A stretch of DNA of 64,000 nucleotides from Fluviibacter sp964498255 (GTDB lineage Bacteria; Pseudomonadota; Gammaproteobacteria; Burkholderiales; Rhodocyclaceae). Below the pieces are notes generated by a model that saw only the letters and a list, made by a program, of their open reading frames with translations, did no database searches and was not told the DNA's origin. Shown piece after piece: positions 54,377 through 62,527 of the stretch. Both the position numbers and the translations under genes were made by a program. Each line of letters starts with the position of its first letter. The stretch's first letter is position 1. The stretch is taken from contig CAZCGW010000005.1 of assembly GCA_964498255.1 (NCBI GenBank), forward strand, positions 66,197 to 130,196, given 5' to 3'.

Positions 54377-55585
54377 CTAGAACAATAATCCCGCTTCAAC
54401 CATGATGCGCATCTGATTATTGTTCAGACCATTAGCACCAAAAGCTTGACCTGCCAGTGGATTAAAAGCTTTGACGTAGCTCAACTCACCACGTGCAAAT
54501 ACTTTGCCCCACTGCACTGTTGGCGTCAGCGTACCCGACCAGGCCGCACTCCCCGGACCATACATCAGCCCCGCTGGATTATTGGCTAAATTGTTATTGC
54601 CGTAACTACTTTGATATTCAAAACGAGCCGGTATAGACACATGAAACTTCGGTGCCACCCCATTCTGCAATGGGGTCACATGATAGACAGACAGCAAAGC
54701 AAAACCTAGTGATTCTGATTGTCCATTGATGCCGATTGCTGTATTCGATGGCACGTAGGTGTATTGCGCATAGGGCATAAAGCTCCACCGCTCATCCTGG
54801 TATTGGTAGATCAGATTCGCTATCTGCGAATTGTTCTGCAAGAGCGGTGTCGCTGTCGTATTCTGCGCATTGCCGGAAACAGACCCCGTCCAGCTGATAA
54901 CCACATTGCTATAACTACCTGTCTTAAGCCCCAACGAGCCACCTAGCCAGTTATAGACATCGGAATATGCGCCATTGTTCCAGGCAAACGATGCTGAAAA
55001 AATGTCTTCAGAAAAATTTAGCTGCATACCCTGCGTAATGACATTGGTCTGGCTCCAGAGCAAACCACGCTGAATATTTCCATTCTGGAAAGTGAATGCT
55101 GCCTCACCACCACCCAGCGCTGGTAACTTGCCAATCGAAAGCGCCCAGTTTTCATTCGGCGTCACGGACACATAGGCCTGTGGCAAGTAATTGTAATAAG
55201 ACTCGGTAGTAGGCTGTGCTGTTGTGTATGGAACGCCTAGCGCTGGCATCGCATAAAGGCCGGTCTGCACTAAAAGCTGGATCGGGCCATCCGTTTTCTG
55301 CACAATCATTTGTGCATTTGAAAATCCCGAATAATCACTTGCATTCGATGAAACTGGATTGGTCTGACGAAACGATAGACCCGTAGCCACACCCTGAACC
55401 GACCAATCGCCGTATTGGGCAGAATTAACCTGCAGTGGATTCTCGGAAAAGCCGAGCGTGCTGCCCATTGAAAAAGCGAGCACCGGTCCCGGACTTTCGG
55501 AAGACGCTTGAGCAAAAACCAGTGAATGACCCAGCAGACCTAATGTCAGAAACAACAGCCGGGTTGCCTTGGCGCAGACATTCAT
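54377..55585 (-). CDS. Putative beta-barrel porin (BBP2-like)
   Basis: From the ATG at 55583-55585 the precursor has 402 residues and a signal peptide ending near VFAQA (about residue 26). The rest has alternating beta-strand patterns and ends in F, the usual outer-membrane signature (MVEAGLLF). The segment YLPQAYVSVTPNENWALSIGKLPALGGGE followed by RGLLWSQTNVITQGMQLNFS fits OmpL/BBP2-type porins. The frame extends upstream into tRNA-Leu, so the longer start is rejected. The solute is unknown. Confidence 0.8.
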   Translation of the reverse strand: MNVCAKATRLLFLTLGLLGHSLVFAQASSESPGPVLAFSMGSTLGFSENPLQVNSAQYGDWSVQGVATGLSFRQTNPVSSNASDYSGFSNAQMIVQKTDGPIQLLVQTGLYAMPALGVPYTTAQPTTESYYNYLPQAYVSVTPNENWALSIGKLPALGGGEAAFTFQNGNIQRGLLWSQTNVITQGMQLNFSEDIFSASFAWNNGAYSDVYNWLGGSLGLKTGSYSNVVISWTGSVSGNAQNTTATPLLQNNSQIANLIYQYQDERWSFMPYAQYTYVPSNTAIGINGQSESLGFALLSVYHVTPLQNGVAPKFHVSIPARFEYQSSYGNNNLANNPAGLMYGPGSAAWSGTLTPTVQWGKVFARGELSYVKAFNPLAGQAFGANGLNNNQMRIMVEAGLLF

Positions 55586-55621
55586 AAACTGCACACACTC
55601 TAAAGGACTTACTAAGTTAAT

Positions 55622-55706
55622 TGGTGCCTCGGGTCGGAATCGAACCGACACTCCTTTCGGAACCGGATTTTGAGTCCGGCGCGTCTACCAGTTCCACCAC
55701 CGAGGC
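55622..55706 (-). tRNA. tRNA-Leu (anticodon CAA)
   Basis: On the minus strand the 85-base sequence folds as a class II tRNA: acceptor stem GCCTCGG/CCGAGGC, anticodon stem CCGGA/TCCGG with loop CTCAAAA (anticodon CAA), a variable arm with TCCGAAAGGA, and a T-loop TTCGATT. The 3' CCA is encoded. Confidence 0.96.
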
Positions 55707-55762
55707 ACGCGAAGCGCATTATACACGCGAGTTTGCCTTGCAAACCTTTATACTTGCGCCCC

Positions 55763-56860
55763 ATGAGCGCAAATGCATCAAACTCTCTTTCTAAACTCAG
55801 CGATTACGACTTCGAACTGCCGGATTCGTTAATCGCCCAGCACCCGGCTGCCGAACGTACGGCCAGCCGACTGCTACTGGTGAACGGCAGCAGCTTTACT
55901 GATCAACATTTCACCGATCTGCCCAGCCTGCTTAACCCGGGCGACCTGCTGGTGATGAACGATACGCGCGTGCTACGCGCCCGCTTCTTTGGCCAAAAAG
56001 ATACCGGTGGCCAGGTAGAGGTGCTTATCGAGCGCATTCATGGCGATGGCACGGGTTTGGGTCGGCTCGCCCGCGCCCAGATTCGTGCCAGTAAATCCCC
56101 AAAGCCTGGTACCCGTTTGCGCTTGGCCGATGCCTTTGACGTAGAAGTTACTGGTCGAGATGGTGAGTTCTTCATCCTGGCGCTACCACCAGCAGAAACT
56201 CGCGATTTCTGGCAACTGACCGAAGCCCATGGTCTGCTGCCTTTGCCGCCCTATATTACACACACCCCAGGTAGCGATGACGAGACACGCTACCAAACCG
56301 TATATGCCAAAAACCCGGGGGCCGTTGCTGCACCTACGGCTGGCCTGCACTTTGATGACGCTATCCTGGCACAACTCAAGACCAAGGGCATTGAAACGGC
56401 CACCGTGACCTTGCACGTGGGTGCCGGCACCTTCCAGCCCGTGCGCGCAGAAAACCTCGACGAACACGTAATGCACCACGAGTGGTATCACCTCCCGGAA
56501 GCCACGGTAAAAGCCATTGATACCTGCCGCGCCCGAGGCGGCAAGGTCGTTGCCGTAGGCACCACCTCTTTACGCGCACTGGAATCGGCCGCCCGCCATC
56601 AGAACATCGAGCCCGGCGGCTCTTTACATGCCGACAGCCGGGAAACCGATCTCTTTATCCGCCCCGGCTATCAGTTCAAAGTCGTGGATCGTCTGATCAC
56701 CAACTTCCACTTACCTAAATCCACGCTGCTGATGCTGGTGTCGGCCTTTGCCGGTTACGACACCATGCGCGCCGCCTACCAACACGCCATTGAACAACAG
56801 TACCGTTTTTTCAGTTATGGCGATGCCATGCTGTTAACCCGAACCGAGCACGCTTCATGA
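55763..56860 (+). CDS. queA: S-adenosylmethionine:tRNA ribosyltransferase-isomerase
   Basis: QueA builds the epoxyqueuosine ring on tRNA using SAM. From the ATG at 55763 the protein has 365 residues and contains LSDYDFELPDSLIAQHPAAERTASRLL, PPYITHTPG, AAPTAGLHFDD and TNFHLPKSTLLMLVSAFAG. The open frame upstream runs into the divergent tRNA and is rejected. The end overlaps tgt by four bases (ATGA). Confidence 0.97.
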   Translation: MSANASNSLSKLSDYDFELPDSLIAQHPAAERTASRLLLVNGSSFTDQHFTDLPSLLNPGDLLVMNDTRVLRARFFGQKDTGGQVEVLIERIHGDGTGLGRLARAQIRASKSPKPGTRLRLADAFDVEVTGRDGEFFILALPPAETRDFWQLTEAHGLLPLPPYITHTPGSDDETRYQTVYAKNPGAVAAPTAGLHFDDAILAQLKTKGIETATVTLHVGAGTFQPVRAENLDEHVMHHEWYHLPEATVKAIDTCRARGGKVVAVGTTSLRALESAARHQNIEPGGSLHADSRETDLFIRPGYQFKVVDRLITNFHLPKSTLLMLVSAFAGYDTMRAAYQHAIEQQYRFFSYGDAMLLTRTEHAS

Positions 56861-57966
56861 ATTTTGATCTGATCACCACCGATGGGGCCGCCCGCCGCGG
56901 CCGACTCACCCTGGCGCATGGCCAGATAGACACCCCGGCCTTTATGCCGGTGGGCACCTATGGCACCGTCAAAGCCATGACGCCCGAGGCACTGGCCAAC
57001 ACTGGCGCCCAGATCTGCCTAGGCAATACCTTCCACCTCTGGCTGCGTCCGGGTATGGAAGTCATCAAACAGTTCGGCGGCCTGCATAAATTTATGAACT
57101 GGGATAAACCGATCCTTACCGATTCCGGTGGTTTTCAGGTATTTTCGCTAGGCGATCTACGCAAGATCACAGAAGAAGGCGTCAAGTTTGCCTCCCCAAT
57201 CGATGGCGCCAAGCTCTTTCTGACCCCGGAAATCTCCATGCAGATCCAGAAGGATCTGAACAGTGACATCGTCATGATCTTTGACGAATGCACCCCCTAC
57301 CCGGCCGATTACAAAACTGCCGCCGAATCCATGCGCCTGTCGCTACGCTGGGCACGCCGCTCGCGCGACGAGCACGACCGCCTGGAAAATACCAACGCCC
57401 TATTTGGCATTGTTCAGGGCGGAATGCACGAAGCCTTGCGTGACGAATCGCTGGCGGGATTAAAAGACATCAATTTCAACGGCTTCGCCATTGGCGGCCT
57501 CTCGGTCGGCGAGCCCAAAGAAGACATGATGCGCATTCTGGCGCACACCGCGCCACAGCTACCCACTGATAAACCACGCTACCTTATGGGTGTCGGCACC
57601 CCGGAAGACTTAATGGATTCGGTGGAACAAGGCATTGATATGTTTGACTGCGTGATGCCGACACGTAACGCACGTAATGGCCACCTGTTCACGCGTTTTG
57701 GCGACGTTAAGATCAAAAACGCCCGCTTTAAAACCGAACAAGGACCGCTCGACCCCACGTGCAGCTGCTACACCTGCCAGAACTTTAGCCGTGCCTACCT
57801 GCACCACCTGTTCCGTGCGGGCGAGATCCTGTCCAGCATTCTCAACACCATCCACAACCTGCACTATTACCAGACGCTGATGGCCGAAATGCGCAGCGCC
57901 ATCGAAACCGGTCAGTTCGCCACTCGCGTCAGTGTATTGCGCGCCGATCGCCAGCGCGGCGTTTAA
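56857..57966 (+). CDS. tgt: Queuine tRNA-ribosyltransferase
   Basis: Tgt exchanges guanine-34 for preQ1 in tRNAs that read NAY codons. The 369 residues show TPAFMPVGTYGTVKAM, the catalytic LTDSGGFQVFSLG (nucleophile aspartate near 89) and FDECTPYPADYKTA, with a zinc site CSCYTC near residues 305-310. It acts just before QueA in the queuosine pathway and is coupled to it. Confidence 0.97.
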   Translation: MNFDLITTDGAARRGRLTLAHGQIDTPAFMPVGTYGTVKAMTPEALANTGAQICLGNTFHLWLRPGMEVIKQFGGLHKFMNWDKPILTDSGGFQVFSLGDLRKITEEGVKFASPIDGAKLFLTPEISMQIQKDLNSDIVMIFDECTPYPADYKTAAESMRLSLRWARRSRDEHDRLENTNALFGIVQGGMHEALRDESLAGLKDINFNGFAIGGLSVGEPKEDMMRILAHTAPQLPTDKPRYLMGVGTPEDLMDSVEQGIDMFDCVMPTRNARNGHLFTRFGDVKIKNARFKTEQGPLDPTCSCYTCQNFSRAYLHHLFRAGEILSSILNTIHNLHYYQTLMAEMRSAIETGQFATRVSVLRADRQRGV

Positions 57967-57987
57967 CTCGGCTACTGCCTTAAAAAT

Positions 57988-57995
57988 GCTAGAAT
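57988..57995 (+). promoter_or_regulatory. Extended -10 promoter candidate for yajC
   Basis: TGCTAGAAT (from 57987) has the TGn extension and a TAGAAT -10 box. It lies 37 bases before the GTG start of yajC and lets the Sec genes be read apart from queA-tgt. No clear -35. Confidence 0.4.
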
Positions 57996-58032
57996 CAGCA
58001 TTTAGTTAATCCACTTCTACGGAGACGTAACC

Positions 58033-58338
58033 GTGAACGCATCGCTTCAAGAAAATCTAAGCCAGTTTCTACCGTTGATCGCCATGTTCGCGATCCTGTA
58101 CTTCCTGATGATTCGTCCACAGATGAAGAAGGCTAAAGAGCACAAAGCGCTCATCGCTGGCCTACAAAAAGGTGATGAAGTCATCACCCAGGGCGGCCTG
58201 ACAGGCAAAGTGACTGCCATCGGTGACAACTACGTCAAAATCGAAGTCGGCTCGAACAGCGCCGGTGCCGTAGAAATTACTGTGCAGCGTCCGGCTATCG
58301 GCATTGTTCTGCCGAAGGGTTCGCTGAATTCGCTGTAA
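58033..58338 (+). CDS. yajC: Sec translocase accessory protein YajC
   Basis: YajC is a small inner-membrane partner of SecDF. The 101-residue protein starts with GTG after a GGAG at 58021-58024, has one membrane helix (about 10-28, LPLIAMFAILYFLMIRP) and the QKGDEVITQGGLTGKV motif. Position between tgt and secD is the standard order. Confidence 0.95.
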   Translation: MNASLQENLSQFLPLIAMFAILYFLMIRPQMKKAKEHKALIAGLQKGDEVITQGGLTGKVTAIGDNYVKIEVGSNSAGAVEITVQRPAIGIVLPKGSLNSL

Positions 58339-58387
58339 CTGCGCGCTGTAATCAACCGGATTTGCACCCTATCGTGCATGTTCGACC

Positions 58388-58416
58388 CGGGGGCTTTTGC
58401 CCCCGTTTGACTTTTC
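58388..58416 (+). terminator. Hairpin between yajC and secD
   Basis: CGGGGGC pairs with GCCCCCG around a TTTT loop (58388-58405), followed by a broken T tract. It may end part of the yajC transcripts or set a lower level of secDF. Confidence 0.65.
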
Positions 58417-58427
58417 TGTGACCTGTC

Positions 58428-60299
58428 ATGAATCGCTATCCGCTCTGGAAATACATTGTCGTAGCCATCGCCCTCGTTATCGGCGTGCTCTACACATTGC
58501 CCAACTTTTTTGGTGAAACACCTGCCGTACAGGTATCACCGATCCGTGCCACGCTAAAGTCTGACGATAAGCTACTCCAACAGGTCACCGTAGCGCTCGA
58601 TAAGAACGGCATCTCCAGCGCAGGTGCATTTCTAGACACCAACGGCGTTAAAGTCCGCCTACCAGATACAGATACGCAGCTCAAAGCGCGTGACGTTCTG
58701 GAACATGCATTCAATCCGAAAGCAGATGACGCACAGTACGTTGTGGCGCTGAACCTGCTTTCCGCATCACCCAAATGGCTCACCTCGATTCATGCACTGC
58801 CGATGTACCTAGGCCTGGATCTGCGTGGTGGCGTGCACTTCCTGCTGCAGGTTGATCTGCAAGGCGCACTGACTAAGCGTATCGATGCAACATCCGCCGA
58901 TATCCGCACACTGTTGCGCGACAAAAACATTCGTCATGCCGGCATCACCCGCGAAGACCAACGCGTAGTGATTCGCTTCCGCGAAGCGGATTATCGTAAC
59001 CAGGCGCGTGCTGCACTCGTGATCGGCCAGCCAGACATCAACTTTGTAGAACAAACCGTGAGTGGAGATGCCGCCCTGGTCGGCACCTTCAAACCTGAAG
59101 CCATCAAGCGCATTCAGGAATTTGCCGTTAAACAGAACATCACCACGCTGCATAACCGAATTAACGAACTGGGCGTTGCAGAACCCATCATCCAGCAGTC
59201 AGGCCCGGATCGCATTGTTGTACAGCTACCCGGCGTACAGGACACCGCCAAGGCTAAAGACATCCTGGGCCGTACCGCCACGTTGGAAATCCGCATGGTG
59301 GACGATACCCCGGGCGCACTGGAATCGGCACTTAACGGCAATGTGCCAGCTACCGCAGAGCTTTACACCGAACGCGGCGGCAACCCGATCCTGGTTAAGA
59401 AAGTGGTTGTCCTCACCGGTGAACGTCTGAACGATGCCCAGCCGGGCTTTGATAGCCAAACGCAAGAACCCGCTGTGCACCTGACGCTGGACTCGGCCGG
59501 TTCACGCATCTTCCGCGACATTACCCGTGAAAACGTGGGCAAACGCATGGCCATCCTGCTTATCGAAAAGGGCAAGGGCGAAGTCATTACCGCCCCAGTC
59601 ATCCGTAGCGAAATCGGTGGTGGCAAAGTACAGATCTCCGGCCGCATGACCACCGTAGAAGCTAACGAAACCTCGCTGCTGTTGCGCGCTGGTTCGCTAG
59701 CTGCGCCGATGGATATCATCGAAGAGCGTACCGTTGGCCCATCGCTCGGCGCCGAGAATATCTCGCGCGGCTTCCATGCCACGCTGTGGGGTTTTGCGGC
59801 CATCGCCGTGTTCATGATCATCTACTACGGCATGTTTGGGGTGATCTCTGTGCTGGCGCTGTCATCGAACCTGCTGTTCCTGGTGGCCATTCTCTCGCTA
59901 CTACAAGCTACCCTCACCCTGCCAGGCATTGCCGCTATTGCACTGGCACTGGGTATGGCCATTGATGCCAACGTGCTGATTAACGAGCGCATCCGTGAAG
60001 AATTGCGTAACGGCTCTACGCCACAAGCAGCAATTGCCGCCGGTTACGAACGTGCCTTCGACACCATTCTCGACTCCAACATCACCACGCTGATCGCCGG
60101 TCTGGCGCTACTGATTTTTGGTTCGGGCCCGGTACGCGGCTTTGCGGTCGTGCACTGTCTGGGCATTCTCACCTCGATCTTCAGCGCTGTGGTTGTCTCA
60201 CGCGCGCTAGTGAATATCATCTACGGCCGCCAGAAGCGTCTGACCAAGATTTCGATTGGTCAGGTCTGGAAGCCTGAATCCAACCAACCAACGGCCTAA
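58428..60299 (+). CDS. secD: Protein translocase subunit SecD
   Basis: SecD with SecF uses the proton gradient to help proteins leave the Sec channel into the periplasm. The 623 residues have an N-terminal helix, the DLRGGVHFLLQVDLQ motif (about 132-146), a large periplasmic domain and five C-terminal helices with GMAIDANVLINERIREEL. Spacing to secF is 15 bases. Confidence 0.97.
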   Translation: MNRYPLWKYIVVAIALVIGVLYTLPNFFGETPAVQVSPIRATLKSDDKLLQQVTVALDKNGISSAGAFLDTNGVKVRLPDTDTQLKARDVLEHAFNPKADDAQYVVALNLLSASPKWLTSIHALPMYLGLDLRGGVHFLLQVDLQGALTKRIDATSADIRTLLRDKNIRHAGITREDQRVVIRFREADYRNQARAALVIGQPDINFVEQTVSGDAALVGTFKPEAIKRIQEFAVKQNITTLHNRINELGVAEPIIQQSGPDRIVVQLPGVQDTAKAKDILGRTATLEIRMVDDTPGALESALNGNVPATAELYTERGGNPILVKKVVVLTGERLNDAQPGFDSQTQEPAVHLTLDSAGSRIFRDITRENVGKRMAILLIEKGKGEVITAPVIRSEIGGGKVQISGRMTTVEANETSLLLRAGSLAAPMDIIEERTVGPSLGAENISRGFHATLWGFAAIAVFMIIYYGMFGVISVLALSSNLLFLVAILSLLQATLTLPGIAAIALALGMAIDANVLINERIREELRNGSTPQAAIAAGYERAFDTILDSNITTLIAGLALLIFGSGPVRGFAVVHCLGILTSIFSAVVVSRALVNIIYGRQKRLTKISIGQVWKPESNQPTA

Positions 60300-60314
60300 G
60301 ACGGAGCGACGATC

Positions 60315-61259
60315 ATGGAACTTTTCCGCATCCGCAAAGACATCCCCTTCATGCGCCATGCGCTGGTGTTCAACATTATTTCGTTGGTCACCTTCCTGCT
60401 GGCAGTATTCTTCCTGGCAACCCGTGGCCTGCACTTCTCGGTAGAGTTCACCGGCGGCACGCTCGTTGAAGTGCAGTACAAGCAAGCCGCTAACCTCGAA
60501 GCCATTCGTGGCGGCCTAGCGAAAGCCAACTTCCAGGACTATGCCGTTCAAAACTTTGGCTCCAGCCGTGACGTGCTGATCCGCTTGCCACTCAAGCCTT
60601 CACAAAGCACTGCGGCTATTGGTACCGGTGTTATGGAAGCACTGGATGCCAGCGCCCCTGGCGCCCAGCTGCAACGTGTCGAGTTCGTTGGCCCACAAGT
60701 GGGTGAAGAGCTGGCACATGATGGCGGCCTAGCACTGCTGCTGGTCATCATTGGCATCATGCTTTATCTGGCATTGCGCTTTGAGTGGCGATTCGCCCTC
60801 TCAGCCATTATTGCCAACCTGCACGACGTGATCATCATTCTGGGCTTCTTCGCTTTCTTCCAGTGGGAGTTCTCACTACCCGTGCTGGCCGCTGTACTGG
60901 CCGTGCTGGGGTACTCGGTGAATGAATCTGTGGTGGTGTTTGACCGCGTGCGCGAAACCTTCCGCAAAAAGCGCGGCATGACGACCCCGCAGATTCTGGA
61001 TCATGCGATTACCAGCACCATCTCCCGCACCATCATCACCCACGGCGCAACTGAAATGATGGTGCTCTCGATGCTGGTCTTCGGTGGCGATGCCCTGCAC
61101 TACTTTGCCTTGGCGCTCACTATCGGTATTCTGTTCGGCATCTACTCATCGGTGCTGGTCGCCAGTCCCCTCGTTATGTGGCTAGGCGTATCGAAGGAAC
61201 AGTTCATCAAACCGGTGAAACGGGTTGAAACAGCCAATGAAGATGGGGCTTGCGTTTAA
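60315..61259 (+). CDS. secF: Protein translocase subunit SecF
   Basis: SecF is the partner of SecD. The 314-residue protein has HFSVEFTGGTLVEVQY (about 40-55), a small periplasmic domain and the helix motif LGYSVNESVVVFDRVRETFRK (about 198-218) with the conserved aspartate. It ends 21 bases before a strong terminator. Confidence 0.97.
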   Translation: MELFRIRKDIPFMRHALVFNIISLVTFLLAVFFLATRGLHFSVEFTGGTLVEVQYKQAANLEAIRGGLAKANFQDYAVQNFGSSRDVLIRLPLKPSQSTAAIGTGVMEALDASAPGAQLQRVEFVGPQVGEELAHDGGLALLLVIIGIMLYLALRFEWRFALSAIIANLHDVIIILGFFAFFQWEFSLPVLAAVLAVLGYSVNESVVVFDRVRETFRKKRGMTTPQILDHAITSTISRTIITHGATEMMVLSMLVFGGDALHYFALALTIGILFGIYSSVLVASPLVMWLGVSKEQFIKPVKRVETANEDGACV

Positions 61260-61280
61260 TTAACGTCAGCTCCAATGCAA

Positions 61281-61314
61281 AACGCCACCTGAAATTCAGG
61301 TGGCGTTTTTGTTT
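61281..61314. terminator. Terminator after secF
   Basis: AACGCCACCTGA pairs with TCAGGTGGCGTT around AAT, followed by TTTTGTTT. The outer arm AACGCCACC/GGTGGCGTT and the TGTTT tail recur in the terminator at 62498-62525. Confidence 0.92.
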
Positions 61315-61519
61315 AGCGTTTGGTTCGATTGTATGGTGATTGATTTGTAGGTTTAAGTGAAACCCCAAGTTCGGAAGCCTTTGACTGCACGGCCTCTGGT
61401 GTTCGTCCAAGCTTTAAACCTGCAACTCGAGTTGGCGTATTTTCTTTTGCCAGAGATTTAAGCTGAGAGATATCCTGCGAAGCCCACTGTTTGCCATGGT
61501 TTGCTGGAGGTTTGGCCAT
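61313..61519 (-). CDS. Small conserved basic protein, SANT/Myb-like pattern
   Basis: The ATG at 61517-61519 follows GGAGAG and gives 68 residues: AKPPANHGKQWASQDISQLKSLAKENTPTRVAGLKLGRTPEAVQSKASELG. The W..QDI..LK.LA.....R.....LGRT..AVQ.KA pattern suggests a small helix-turn-helix related to SANT/Myb folds. Similar short proteins are common in proteobacteria and are unnamed. It lies 13 bases after the antitoxin on the same strand, so it may be the third gene of the toxin-antitoxin operon. Confidence 0.72.
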   Translation of the reverse strand: MAKPPANHGKQWASQDISQLKSLAKENTPTRVAGLKLGRTPEAVQSKASELGVSLKPTNQSPYNRTKR

Positions 61520-61532
61520 TTTGCTCTCCGTA

Positions 61533-61823
61533 TTAAGCGTGAATCGGTTCTGCGTGCAGCTTGACGCCAAGGGCACGAACAAGCTTTAGCACCGTGTCAT
61601 AGCGGGGCTTGGCGCCTTCACTCAGAGCTTTGTAGAGACTTTCACGGCCAAGACCCGCATCTTGGGCTAGTTGAGTCATGCCACGAGCACGAGCAATGTT
61701 TTTGACGGCAAGCAGCAACATCTCTGGATTTGGATCTTCCAGTGCCATGTTGAGGTATTCAGCAATGGTTTCTTCGTCATCGAGGAAATCTGCAACGTCG
61801 AAAATCTTAGTTTTGATAGTCAT
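61533..61823 (-). CDS. Antitoxin, HI1420/HigA-like
   Basis: The 96-residue protein begins with an acidic arm (FDVADFLDDEETIAEYLNMALED), then an XRE-type helix-turn-helix (MTQLAQDAGLGRESLYKALSEGAKPRYDTVLKLVRALG, about 49-86). This matches the addiction-module antidote family of HI1420. It would neutralise the RelE-like toxin and bind the operon promoter. It starts two bases after the toxin stop and its Shine-Dalgarno AAGGAG lies inside the toxin's last codons. Confidence 0.9.
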   Translation of the reverse strand: MTIKTKIFDVADFLDDEETIAEYLNMALEDPNPEMLLLAVKNIARARGMTQLAQDAGLGRESLYKALSEGAKPRYDTVLKLVRALGVKLHAEPIHA

Positions 61824-61825
61824 AG

Positions 61826-62131
61826 CTACTCTCCTTTAGCTAAGCCACGCGCAAGTTCAATTGCACGTTTGATGTCCTTCTTCTGAGTGGATTTATCCCC
61901 ACCAGCCAACAGCATATAAACAACGGTCCCAATCCTCGTGTAATAGACCCGGTATCCAGGGCCCACATGGATCTTCATTTCTGAAACACCTTCCCCGACT
62001 GGTTTGCACTCCCCGAAGTTTCCCAGGGTTGCAGCATCAATACGGTTAAACACCCGAGCCTTGGCCACGCGGTCTTTTAGACCATCAAGCCAATCGTCAA
62101 ATTCGTCGGTGCTTTGAAATACGTTCTTCAT
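61826..62131 (-). CDS. RelE/ParE-superfamily toxin, HI1419-like
   Basis: The 101-residue protein has the short RelE fold: FDDWLDGLKDRVAKARVFNRIDAATLGNFG, VSEMKIHVGPGYRVYYTRIG and LLAGGDKSTQKKDIKRAIELAR. The GPGYRVYY and LLAGGDKSTQ motifs mark the HI1419 family. Members probably cut mRNA on the ribosome or act like ParE. The toxin is encoded before its antitoxin, as in higBA systems. Confidence 0.9.
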   Translation of the reverse strand: MKNVFQSTDEFDDWLDGLKDRVAKARVFNRIDAATLGNFGECKPVGEGVSEMKIHVGPGYRVYYTRIGTVVYMLLAGGDKSTQKKDIKRAIELARGLAKGE

Positions 62132-62140
62132 GTCGTGATT

Positions 62141-62156
62141 GTATCCGTTTGGATAC
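62141..62156. promoter_or_regulatory. Inverted repeat upstream of the toxin-antitoxin pair
   Basis: GTATCC-GTTT-GGATAC is a 6-base inverted repeat with a 4-base spacer, ten bases upstream of the toxin start. Its place fits an operator for the antitoxin. Confidence 0.6.
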
Positions 62157-62198
62157 TAGTGTCAAATAAAACTCCGATTGACACCTAAGGAGTCAGAA

Positions 62199-62276
62199 AT
62201 GGAAGCTAAGAAGGCCCCCTGGAACAAAGGAAGGCTGATCGGCCAGAAGCCACCGCTCAAGCCCAAACAGCAATAG
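62199..62276 (+). pseudogene. N-terminal fragment of a tyrosine-recombinase/integrase
   Basis: The ATG at 62199 follows a good AAGGAG (62187-62192). The 25 codons read EAKKAPWNKGRLIGQKPPLKPKQQ after Met and then stop. The core KAPWNKGRLIGQKPPLK matches, from memory, the start of a family of small site-specific integrases found beside mobile elements. The rest of the enzyme is missing; the following DNA changes to another reading frame and composition. It is probably the scar of an insertion and deletion. Confidence 0.6.
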
Positions 62277-62479
62277 CCAAAATATACAAAGCGGATGGCG
62301 GAAAATTTGTAGAAAAATTCAGAGACTACACGGGCATGAGCGGTCACATAAAGCTTGCCCATTACTCTGACACCGATAGCAAAAAGAAAACTGACGAGGT
62401 GAAATCCGCAGCCAAATCAGTCATTGATTTCTTAGCAACAAATATCGGAAATGATATTTGTAACTACGAACTTAATTGA
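62262..62479 (+). pseudogene. Orphan AT-rich reading frame, probable gene remnant
   Basis: In the +2 frame relative to the integrase fragment a coding-like stretch is open up to TGA at 62477-62479. It reads AIAKIYKADGGKFVEKFRDYTG and on to DFLATNIGNDICNYELN. The only ATG is at 62336, giving 47 residues. Lysine content and AT richness differ from the neighbours. I cannot name a family. It looks like the 3' end of a foreign gene fused to the integrase scar. Confidence 0.4.
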
Positions 62480-62497
62480 GCAGTGTCTCCGCTAATG

Positions 62498-62525
62498 AAC
62501 GCCACCTTTTCGGGTGGCGTTTCTG
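62498..62525. terminator. Terminator before the muramidase gene
   Basis: AACGCCACC (62498-62506) pairs with GGTGGCGTT (62513-62521) around TTTTCG, followed by TCTGTTT. The stem also has an A-rich left side, so it may serve both the orphan frame and the minus-strand muramidase gene. Confidence 0.85.
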
Positions 62526-62527
62526 TT

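Noticed and set aside
55586..55651. Longer start for the porin gene
   Set aside because: The extra codons run into tRNA-Leu and precede a good signal peptide that starts at 55585.
62162..62362. 66-residue minus-strand frame opposite the integrase fragment
   Set aside because: The plus strand has a strong ribosome-binding site and a recognisable integrase start; the minus frame shows no family features.
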